Shown one piece after another: positions 37,798 through 45,069 of a stretch of DNA of 45,954 nt (positions within the stretch are counted from its first letter, which is position 1; each line of letters opens with the position of its first letter). A model generated the notes under the pieces. It was not told the DNA's origin, ran no database searches, and saw only the letters and a program-made list of their open reading frames with translations. The DNA is from Psychromonas sp. Lineage in GTDB: Bacteria > Pseudomonadota > Gammaproteobacteria > Enterobacterales > Psychromonadaceae. The DNA is taken from the NCBI GenBank assembly GCA_023145575.1, contig JAGLDN010000049.1, forward strand, positions 1 to 45,954, read 5' to 3'. The position numbers and the translations under genes are program-made.

Positions 37798-38856
37798 TCA
37801 TAAGATAGCTTCTGCCTCTGCGTAATAATGAAGACCATCATCAACATTCACCATTATTTGATTTATTGACGCAACACGGCGATGTGCTTGACTCGCAGAT
37901 TTATAAATATTTAGAATATTGAGTGGAGTACGATTTTTTCCCGACAATATACATGGGCCAAACACCTTTAAAAAATCACTATCCCAATAATGCAACATTT
38001 TTGCACCATAATAAGCAAGGTTGCTCTTTTGTTTTTCTTGATCGGAATCAAACTGAATATCAGAGGGAATAAGTTCATCTAATTTATCTCCCAATAAAAT
38101 TCTTAGGGAATGATACGCGCATAATGTATACTTTTCGTCTTGTAAATAACGTGCTAAAAAAGGTATAAATTTAGTATATCCGCTTAAAGACATCACTCTA
38201 ATAATTAGTTTGACATGTTCATCATCGGCTGATAGTTTATTCACCACTTCAGTTACTGTTTTTTCATTTAATGCAACAATAAATAGTTCAAATAAATGGC
38301 TTTCGAGTAATTCTAAATCTATAAACAGTAGTAGCAAATCACTTTGCAATTGCGTATCAGAAAATAGCAAGTTAAAATAAAGTTTATTAACGGGAGTAGC
38401 TTCCCAATCCTCACTTTCAACGAGTTTTAGCACATTCTCATATTGATCTGTATAAAAACAATATAATAATTGTATTTGTAAACGATTGCTAGTGCCACTA
38501 AATTTTTTTAATAATCCCTTATTTCCTTTAATTAGCATCAGTTCATCACCTAATAACTGCATTTTAGGATCTGGGGATTCTTGTAAGTTGCTCAATAAAG
38601 AAGTGAAGTTATTATGAATTTTTGCATATACCTGCAATAATAATAATTGTTGATTGTTTGATAATTCTTCATATACTTTAAAAAGATCCAGTGCTAGCAA
38701 GGGATTTTTTTTAGAAAAAAAGTGATCGGGATCTGCACGTAAAAGTCGCGCACAGGCTAATAAACGATTGCTATTATCATCCATGTTTTGTTTAAATGAA
38801 CAAAAGCCATTAGAAAATTGTTTACGTTGGCTCATTAACTCGAATAAATAACTCAT
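37798..38856 (-). CDS. TIGR02270-like helical-repeat protein of T6SS cluster
   Basis: 352 residues, mostly helical with repeated Leu-rich segments like HEAT repeats; examples are LARYLQDEKYTLCAYHSLRILLGDKL and the segments before it (quoted in part). The pattern of that segment and the position between PAAR and the thiolase-like gene fit the TIGR02270 family, found in auxiliary type VI clusters and of unknown function. No signal peptide or membrane segment is seen. The RBS is weak; ATG at 38835 is an alternative start. A 129-bp gap leads to the thiolase-like gene. Confidence 0.5.
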   Translation of the reverse strand: MSYLFELMSQRKQFSNGFCSFKQNMDDNSNRLLACARLLRADPDHFFSKKNPLLALDLFKVYEELSNNQQLLLLQVYAKIHNNFTSLLSNLQESPDPKMQLLGDELMLIKGNKGLLKKFSGTSNRLQIQLLYCFYTDQYENVLKLVESEDWEATPVNKLYFNLLFSDTQLQSDLLLLFIDLELLESHLFELFIVALNEKTVTEVVNKLSADDEHVKLIIRVMSLSGYTKFIPFLARYLQDEKYTLCAYHSLRILLGDKLDELIPSDIQFDSDQEKQKSNLAYYGAKMLHYWDSDFLKVFGPCILSGKNRTPLNILNIYKSASQAHRRVASINQIMVNVDDGLHYYAEAEAIL

Positions 38857-38922
38857 TATTTACAATTTTTCCTACTAGCATGAAATCCGAAGCTACTTTA
38901 ATTATTTAGTATACTTTGATCG

Positions 38923-39213
38923 TCATCCAATTAATACTGTGGGGTTCCCAATTGTTACTTTAGCTCCGTGCACTGTGGAATCGCCCAATCTAACCGCGGG
39001 TTTTCCACCAATCATTACCGTAAAGGATCCTATAATAATTTTATCTGGCGGCCCGACACAAACACACTGATCTCCTAAAATTGCAGCGGGTAGACCACCA
39101 ATCAAGACATTCAGAGCGCCAGGGCCTATAATGGGCCCGCCAACATGTGGCACTACGCCTGTGACTTGTGCGCATACATGTATACCAGTAATTGTTGCTG
39201 CTGGAACTCCCAT
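38923..39213 (-). CDS. PAAR-repeat spike-tip protein
   Basis: 96 residues from ATG 39213, which has a very strong AAGGAGGGAG box. The longer frame to 39345 is not conserved in style and lacks an RBS. The sequence is Gly/Pro-rich with PAAR-type repeats: MGVPAATITG, GGPIIGPGALNVLIGGLPAA, GDQCVCVGPP, MIGGKPAVRLGD, TIGNPTVLIG. Proteins of this type cap the VgrG needle of type VI secretion systems and bind zinc. There is no extra N- or C-terminal toxin domain. It lies downstream of vgrG. Confidence 0.88.
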   Translation of the reverse strand: MGVPAATITGIHVCAQVTGVVPHVGGPIIGPGALNVLIGGLPAAILGDQCVCVGPPDKIIIGSFTVMIGGKPAVRLGDSTVHGAKVTIGNPTVLIG

Positions 39214-39723
39214 CGCTCCCTCCTTAATTTTTATTAAATTAAAAATCGATGAGTATTTAATATTTAGTGAATAAATCAAATAAAGATTATGTATATACCC
39301 ATGTAAAGTAAAGTTGAAAAGTAACATGGGCATCGTTATGAACACCGCTTGTTCTTTTATTTAAACTAATTTACGATCATACTCGTTATCATTTATTGGC
39401 GTAGCTCCTCAGTCTGTGACAAAGCAATACTTTCCTATCTTGTATTTATAATACAAGATATTCAATTAATTTCGCTTGAGCATCGTTATTTTGATTAAAT
39501 TCAGCATTATTTATATAATTAATCAAATCTATCATTATATTACGATCATGTCTCTATGGATATGTCATGCATAAATTAAATAGAACAAACTCGACTAACG
39601 ATAATCTCCATACTTGGTTTGGCCAACAAAGGTTTATTGTTAGGGTTGCACGCAAGGTAAAGATAGGCTAAATCAAATATTAAAATTATTGCTTTATTGT
39701 CGTTAAAATAAGTTTTTTTCATA
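39214..39723. other. vgrG-PAAR gap with strong hairpin and repeat end
   Basis: This 510-bp gap has no clear gene. A TATACCCATGTAAAGTAAAG repeat end lies at 39294. A strong stem-loop lies at 39436-39460. A 34-codon plus-strand frame at 39567-39671 (MHKLNRTNSTNDNLHTWFGQ...) has no RBS and is unassigned. The gap may have held an effector gene now lost. Confidence 0.45.
39436..39460. repeat. Perfect 11-bp stem with 3-nt loop
   Basis: TATCTTGTATT, a TAT loop, and AATACAAGATA form an exact inverted repeat between vgrG and the PAAR gene. There is no T-run on either side, so it is not a standard terminator. It could stabilise the vgrG 3' end or be an operator for the PAAR-to-thiolase transcript. Confidence 0.6.
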
Positions 39724-41679
39724 TCAATTCAACTGAATCATCGCGGCTTTTTGGGCGATTTTAGAACCAGTAATACTTATATCTGTTCCTTTAATGTCAA
39801 CCTGACCGTTAGCCGATAATTTAATAGAGGCCAATCCCACTTCAAAACTAAGCTCTGTACCCGCTTTAATAGTTAATTTCATTTTCGATTCTAATGTATG
39901 ATCTTGAGTTGATATTGCGGATCTAGTACCTTTAACTTCTAAAGAATCGTTGCTTGCAACTGTTACCGTCTGAGCAGCTCCTAGTTCTAACTTATATTCA
40001 CCGTCAATTTTGGTAGAACTGGTTCCCTCAACAGTTAGCTCGTCGTTTTTCTTCACTGAAACAGTACGATTTTCACCAACTTCAATAGTTTGCACCTTAG
40101 TCACGCTTTCAGTACTATTATTGAGTACTTTAGTAGTAGAGTCGTTTTTGATTACTATTTCATAATCTTTTTCTGCCTGCAGGGCGAATAATTCTTTACC
40201 TTTCTCATCCTCAAAACGTAATTCATTAAAATTATCTGATTGCCCATTTTTTGTGCTCTTTGTTTTAATACCACTTTGCGTTTTTTTCGCTGGCAATTCA
40301 TAAGGTGGCATGTAATCTACATTATTAATCGCACCAATAATGATAGGCTGATCAGGATCGCCATTGACAAAGTTAACAATTACTTCTTGCCCAACGTGAG
40401 GGTAGAAGAATGCCCCCCATCCATTCCCTGCCCAATTTTGAGAAACACGGATCCAGCATGAACTGCTTGAATCCTTCTTTCCTTCTCTATCCCAGTGGAA
40501 TTGTACTTTAACTCGCCCATATTTATCTACTAAAATTTCATCTCCCTTTTCACCAGTTACTACAGCGGTTTGAATGCCATTAATTAATGGTTTTTCCCGT
40601 AATAATACAGGGCGATAAGGTGTATCTTCAGGGACACATTCAAAATGATTCTTGTATATGCCAGTTTTATTTGAAGCTTCGGTTATTACCGAAGTGAGCA
40701 TAAACGTTTTACCAACATAATTAGGATCTAAATGATCTTTAAAGGTAAATAGCTTCCCGACCAGAAAACTAATGCAAGAACTCGTGCCGAAACATTTGCG
40801 CATGTCTTTTTGCACTGCTTCAAGACGTATGTTAGCAATAGGTTCAGCGCGTTTATTTAATTCAGATTCACCGACAAATTTATATATTTCGTATGCATTT
40901 TGATCTGGTAATGAGGCTACAACACTCTTTCCAGAGGGTAAACCTTTTGGCCGTGTATAGTCATAACCTAGTTGAGAGTAGGCTCCGCTGGTCATCGTTA
41001 ATCCACCAGACCACGTATCAACTTCTGAAAAGTGGTCGCTAGGCCTGTGCGTTATTTCACTTTGATCACATTTTACGTAGCTACTCACATCGTTTATAAG
41101 AATTAACATATGTTCTTTTTTAGTATGATCAAAGTAGTAGAAGATCCCTTCTTGCTCGAGTATCCGGCTAATAAAAGCTAAATCGGTCTCTTGATATTGT
41201 ACACAGTATTCATATTTTGGATGGCTACCTTTAGTTGAATCCTTAAAGGCAACTTTATGTTGACCGAATAAATCAGAACAAATATCAATCACAGATTTAT
41301 TTTGAAAAATCCTGCAATTTATTCGATTTTCCATAAACGCTACTTTGGGAACAATCATTGCCTTATAACGGATAAACTTTTCAGCAGAATCTGTGTCTAG
41401 TGTTTGGACACCATCGGATTCTATGTGAGTAATAAACCCGTGGAACTCACGCAAATATTTTTTGGATTCTCTGGTACAAGATAAGGAGATAGAGACTGAC
41501 TTTCCGATTAAATCATCTAATTTAATTTTACTGTCAACAGCATGCATTAATACTACAATCGAAAAAGGTTCCGACATTTTTTCAGTTACGCTAAAACCAG
41601 TTAAAGCAAGTTTACCTTTGCCTAATGGCGTTGATATCTGAATGCGATCAATCATTAAATTTTCTGAACTAGTTGCCAT
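39724..41679 (-). CDS. vgrG: Type VI secretion spike protein VgrG
   Basis: Trimeric spike protein of the type VI secretion system. From ATG 41679 (GGAGG box upstream; the frame runs on to 41748) it has 651 residues. A gp27-like half is followed by the gp5 OB-fold at about 385-470: DKYGRVKVQFHWDR, WIRVSQNWAGNGWG, GQEVIVNFVNGDPDQP. The C-terminal beta-helix needle has repeated TVSV/ELTVEG-type strands and ends SKIAQKAAMIQLN. There is no added toxin domain, so any effector must ride on PAAR, Hcp or an adaptor. Confidence 0.95.
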   Translation of the reverse strand: MATSSENLMIDRIQISTPLGKGKLALTGFSVTEKMSEPFSIVVLMHAVDSKIKLDDLIGKSVSISLSCTRESKKYLREFHGFITHIESDGVQTLDTDSAEKFIRYKAMIVPKVAFMENRINCRIFQNKSVIDICSDLFGQHKVAFKDSTKGSHPKYEYCVQYQETDLAFISRILEQEGIFYYFDHTKKEHMLILINDVSSYVKCDQSEITHRPSDHFSEVDTWSGGLTMTSGAYSQLGYDYTRPKGLPSGKSVVASLPDQNAYEIYKFVGESELNKRAEPIANIRLEAVQKDMRKCFGTSSCISFLVGKLFTFKDHLDPNYVGKTFMLTSVITEASNKTGIYKNHFECVPEDTPYRPVLLREKPLINGIQTAVVTGEKGDEILVDKYGRVKVQFHWDREGKKDSSSSCWIRVSQNWAGNGWGAFFYPHVGQEVIVNFVNGDPDQPIIIGAINNVDYMPPYELPAKKTQSGIKTKSTKNGQSDNFNELRFEDEKGKELFALQAEKDYEIVIKNDSTTKVLNNSTESVTKVQTIEVGENRTVSVKKNDELTVEGTSSTKIDGEYKLELGAAQTVTVASNDSLEVKGTRSAISTQDHTLESKMKLTIKAGTELSFEVGLASIKLSANGQVDIKGTDISITGSKIAQKAAMIQLN

Positions 41680-42507
41680 ATAATTTACTTCCTCCAGCAT
41701 AAGCTTTTTCAAGCTCATCTTAATTAAGCCGTGGTATACTATACTCATGCTACTTCACAGAAAAAATGTAAAATTAGCAAGGTAAATTGTATTACGATAG
41801 TTACTAGGTATAAAATTGAAGTATTAATTATTCTACGACAAGATATTATAACAAAATAGATACCTCCATGCGATAAATAATCTTGAATATAATCCACACT
41901 AAACAGTAAGTAAGAACGTAGCGTTCAATAAATTTTAGAATTGTATTTCAGCCTAAGTTTATGTTTCGTAAGCATTTTTTCTTCACATAAGTAAGAAGAA
42001 TAGACACACAACAATATTACTCTTTCTAAACATAATTAAACATCGAGTCTCTTTGTTGAAGTAAATCTATATACTTAAGACCAATTGCTTTATCATTCAC
42101 AATAATTTATGGCTGTTAATACTGAAACTCTCAATGAAAGAAATTTTATTATTCCAAAATAACAAATTATTAATCGAGTCTTTAATTAAAGTGTAAGTAC
42201 AGCAAAGACTTATATAAGTAGGGGCATAAAATAGTCAACATTCTATGATGCAAATAATTAGTTGCTAGTTTAAATATCTAAAGAAATATTAAAGCAATTA
42301 TCGCTCACTCATAAAATATTTATAGGACTTTATTATCCTATTATGACCATTTATTAAAGCTTATGGTTTTGCAATATATTTACTATACTATATATCAAAA
42401 ATAAACCACCTTTTTTTAACATTAATATGTATATATGTACTTTAAATAGTAAATTTCTCTAAAATCATTACTATTTAAAGTTATCATATGATTTTTTTAT
42501 CTTACTA
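41680..42507. other. AT-rich gap between hcp1 and vgrG
   Basis: 828 bp with no supported gene. A fragment at about 41776-41816 (AAATTGTATTACG...TAGGTATAAAATTG) resembles the interior of the long repeat family. The rest is very AT-rich. A vgrG promoter is expected but I cannot single one out. Confidence 0.4.
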
Positions 42508-42978
42508 TCATTGCTTTCCCTTATTACCCACAACGGATGGATCGTAATGATATACTTGTACAGATACAGGCTTTCCATCTTCATAAACAGAGATTTCCAC
42601 CCCTAGCGAAGTGAAGTGCAGAACCCCAGTTTCAACAGGTGACTCGCCTTGTATCGACAAATGATAAGTTGTCAAAAATACGTTTTCCATTTCGACGCCC
42701 ATGGTTTTCACAAAATTCTTCCCATCTGCTCTGCACATGGATATAACAACTTTTTTACCGGTTCCTTCATAAAATTCTTTTAAAAGCTCTGTCGATCCAA
42801 CGCACATTGGTTTAGTAAAATTCAGTTCCCCGAGTTGTGTAGTACCAGCAATTGCATTTTCGAAACCTCGCCAAACACCAAAGTCACAAGAAAGAAGCGC
42901 CATGTTCTCTTTATAATCATCAACCCCGATGCCACCTTGTATAGTTTCGTAAAGCATAAACATTTTTACGGTTGCCAT
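42508..42978 (-). CDS. Hcp-family type VI secretion tube protein, copy 1
   Basis: 156 residues. The Hcp pattern is visible: N-terminal strand and IQGGIGVDDYKENM, then LNFTKPMCVGSTELLKEFYEG (in part), KVVISMCRADG, MENVFLTTYHLSIQG and VLHFTSLGVEISVY. Hcp hexamers form the tube expelled by the sheath. AAGGAG is five to six bases before the ATG. It is the intact hcp1 of duplicate unit A; its upstream neighbour is the truncated hcp2 copy. It is unlike the second Hcp here, so the two are distinct paralogues. Confidence 0.82.
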   Translation of the reverse strand: MATVKMFMLYETIQGGIGVDDYKENMALLSCDFGVWRGFENAIAGTTQLGELNFTKPMCVGSTELLKEFYEGTGKKVVISMCRADGKNFVKTMGVEMENVFLTTYHLSIQGESPVETGVLHFTSLGVEISVYEDGKPVSVQVYHYDPSVVGNKGKQ

Positions 42979-43045
42979 TTTATTTCTCCTTAAAGATAGT
43001 AATATTTTTTTGTAAACTAAATAATTTTAATATTAAGCAGCAAAA

Positions 43046-43290
43046 TTAAGCTGCACCAAGTTCGAAATTTTTATTCGTAAATCTGTAATGTTTCTTGCTA
43101 GTTATTTTCCCTTCCTCGCTAATAATATTTATAGTACAATTTAGGGACGGATAGCCCATGCCGTAGATTTTCACTGCTGTGCCTCCATGTATTGTAACCG
43201 AATAATTGGTTATCAAACAAGTTATAGTCGAAACTTGTACTGCCCCGACTGTTTTTCCTTGATTTTGTTTAGTAACATCAAAGTACGTAT
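43046..43290 (-). pseudogene. Truncated second-type hcp (3' half), unit A
   Basis: The minus-strand reading from YFDVTKQNQGKTVGAVQVST to KHYRFTNKNFELGAA matches the C-terminal 79 residues of the intact gene at 44170-44652 at roughly 70 percent, with the frame still open. The 5' half (about 80 codons and the start region) is missing. Just after the break the sequence matches the region upstream of the intact copy (TACCTTCTATAA against TACTTTCTATAA), so an internal deletion of about 280 bp removed it. Confidence 0.8.
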
Positions 43291-43502
43291 GTTAAGTACC
43301 TTCTATAAATTTTTAAATGATATTAATTAAATAATAATATTATTACTAATACTAACGTAAATTAAGTAATGATACAATATTTCATTTTACTAATATATAA
43401 CATTTAAAATTGAAGATCAAATGTTAAGAACATAATAAAATAAAACTTTTAACTTATTATACTGAAACATAGAGCTAAATCATAAAAAACTATTCTGTTA
43501 GT

Positions 43503-43631
43503 ATCATTATATTTGCATAGAAACCGCTTGTTCAATATACGAAAGTTAAATTAAAAGGTCCAAAAATAAGACGAATCATCATAAACTCGATAAGCATGGA
43601 TCTCACCGAAGAAGCGAAAGATAATCTTTGA
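43503..43631 (+). pseudogene. Decayed copy of the small membrane-type ORF, unit A
   Basis: The plus-strand reading KVKLKGPKIRRIIINSISMD then LTEEAKDNL matches the small ORF at 44920-45069. Here the start ATG is ATC, two or so codons are missing, and a TAG interrupts the frame after IIFA. The last codons merge into the IS3 remnant. Confidence 0.6.
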
Positions 43632-43713
43632 ATAAATTAGCACTGTATTGATTAAACACCTTGATCTGAGTAAAACATTAATTTTTTAGTTTCTGGCTTG
43701 ATAAATGAAACAA
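43606..43713 (-). mobile_element. Fragment of IS3-family orfB, unit A
   Basis: About 108 bp match 45440-45545, the YSDRGVQYS-type region of an IS3-family DDE transposase. Read on minus it gives FYSDQGV then a frameshift, then QYSANLFKDYLSL. Only the short fragment remains; no ends were identified. Confidence 0.6.
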
Positions 43714-43776
43714 TAGGATCAATCAAGAGATCTTCAAATTTATTTCAATACGACATATTGAATGATTATTAATAAA

Positions 43777-43892
43777 ACTTGAACGTATTCAACACTGGCG
43801 GCATAAAAACTGATCAGATTAATGAAGAAAAAATATTAAATATTTGCGCTCTTTATCAAGATGCGCAGGCTTTTAAAAAATTGCCCAAATAA
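43777..43892 (+). other. Possible 3' remnant of an unknown gene
   Basis: A plus-strand frame NVFNTGGIKTDQINEEKI then LNICALYQDAQAFKKLPK and a stop looks protein-like but has a stop upstream and no start. It overlaps the tail of the antisense chimeric frame by about 20 bp. It has no counterpart in unit B, as far as I can see. Confidence 0.25.
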
Positions 43893-44109
43893 CGATTAGC
43901 GTTATTAAAATCATCAAAATACCAGCTGTTGAGCTATCCAAAGCAACATTAACAATAAAATAAGACCTTGTTGAACGATCAGAATATGGATCTATTCGTT
44001 GGCGGTTTTGATGTGGCAACTGGTGAGGTGTTCTCAGTTTATTTAAATCATCTACTCCGATATTACCCTGAATATCTTGGTAAGACATAAACATTTTTAC
44101 AGCTGCTAT
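43873..44109 (-). pseudogene. Hcp1 N-terminus joined to a membrane-segment tail, unit B
   Basis: The first 21 codons (AAVKMFMSYQDIQGNIGVDD) match hcp1, but the normal start codon is ATA and the AAGGAG box has become AAAGTG. After that the frame leaves Hcp and continues with a polar, Arg-rich stretch and a hydrophobic end STAGILMILITLIVIWAIF. An internal ATG at 44094 gives 73 residues. It is either a decayed hcp1 copy or a chimeric small membrane protein. The lost RBS favours decay. Confidence 0.55.
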
Positions 44110-44169
44110 TTTATTTCACTTTAAAGATAATGCTATTTTTCTGTAACACAAATAATATTAAATTTAATA

Positions 44170-44652
44170 TTATTCTGAACCAAGTGCGAAATTTTGATTC
44201 GTAAATTCGTAATGTTTCTTGCTCGTTATTTTTCCATCCTCGGCAATAATATTTACAGTAAGACCTAGTGACGAATAGACCATACCATAGCTTTCTACTG
44301 GTGTGTCAGCATGTATTGATACAGAATAAGTGGTTATCAAACAATTTATAGACGCAACTTGTATTGCCCCGACTGCTTTTCCTTGACTTCTTTTAGTAAC
44401 ATCAAAGCACGTATTTTCTGCCGCACCCTCACAAGCTTGTTTATAAAGTAAGGCCGATGCAGCATCTTGCCTTTTAGTAAACGTAAGTGGACCTGAAACA
44501 GGTTTACCTCCCGCTCGAAAATCTCCTCCCTTGGGTGCCTGTTTAAAAATTCTGAAATTCACAGTGTTGCACATTATTCTATCTTTAAAATTCTTAGCTT
44601 GCGAGTATCCCTTAATAGTGTCGAATTTTAAAAAAGTACTTGGCTTACGCAT
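44170..44652 (-). CDS. Hcp-family type VI secretion protein, copy 2
   Basis: 160 residues. The central SGPLTFTKRQDAASALLYKQ, then the strand pattern VGAIQVASINCLITTYSVSI and VYSSLGLTVNIIAEDGK, fit the Hcp fold. The N-terminal part (MRKPSTFLKFDTIKGYSQAK) is less typical. AGGAG lies 8 bases before the ATG. It is about 60 bp upstream of the decayed hcp1 copy and is the intact hcp2 of unit B. Low identity to copy 1 suggests different cargo or partner roles. The Hcp call is from pattern, not search. Confidence 0.72.
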   Translation of the reverse strand: MRKPSTFLKFDTIKGYSQAKNFKDRIMCNTVNFRIFKQAPKGGDFRAGGKPVSGPLTFTKRQDAASALLYKQACEGAAENTCFDVTKRSQGKAVGAIQVASINCLITTYSVSIHADTPVESYGMVYSSLGLTVNIIAEDGKITSKKHYEFTNQNFALGSE

Positions 44653-44919
44653 AGTCTATACTCCTGTTTAGATTTGTGTAATGTATATACGGTCAAATAC
44701 TTTCTATAACTTTTAATTGATATTCATTAATAAAGTAACAAGATTACTATAACCAAATTAAGTAATGACCCAATATCTACTTAAACTTATATATTACATT
44801 TCGAATTATAGATCGAAATTTCATCCTATAATAAAATAAAATATAATAAAACGAAATAGAACTTATAACTTATATTCTAAAACTTAGATCTAAATCATAA
44901 AAATCTTTTTTCTATTAGT
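44653..44919. other. hcp2 upstream region, AT-rich
   Basis: A 267-bp divergent region between hcp2 and the small ORF. It resembles 43292-43502 of unit A throughout (for example AATTAAGTAATGA and ATAATAAAATAAAA), so it belongs to the duplicated unit. It should hold the hcp2 promoter; no clear -35/-10 pair stands out in the AT-rich sequence. Confidence 0.45.
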
Positions 44920-45069
44920 ATGATGATACTTGCATCTATTATCATAACATTTGCACTTAAACAGCTTGTTATATATACAAAAGTAAAATTAAAAGGTCCA
45001 AAAATAAGACGAATCATCTTAAACTCGATAGGCATGGATCTCACCGAAGAATCGAAATATTTTAAATAA
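44920..45069 (+). CDS. Small 49-residue membrane-type protein, unassigned
   Basis: ATG-ATG start, hydrophobic segment ILASIIITFALKQLVIY at residues 3-19, then a very basic stretch KVKLKGPKIRR and an acidic end MDLTEESKYFK. It is too short for normal gene calling. A decayed copy exists at 43503-43631, and the C-terminal 30 residues are more conserved than surrounding DNA by eye. It is divergent from hcp2. There is no strong RBS (TATTAG precedes). It might be an immunity-like or toxic peptide, or merely part of a mobile element end. Confidence 0.35.
   Translation: MMILASIIITFALKQLVIYTKVKLKGPKIRRIILNSIGMDLTEESKYFK

Noticed and set aside
39567..39671. 34-codon plus-strand frame between vgrG and PAAR
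   Set aside because: No RBS, opposite to the operon, no recognisable family; kept only as a remark in the gap entry.
42508..44652. Hcp genes as phage tail-tube genes
   Set aside because: No phage structural, lysis or integrase genes are near, and VgrG and PAAR are adjacent, so type VI secretion fits better.
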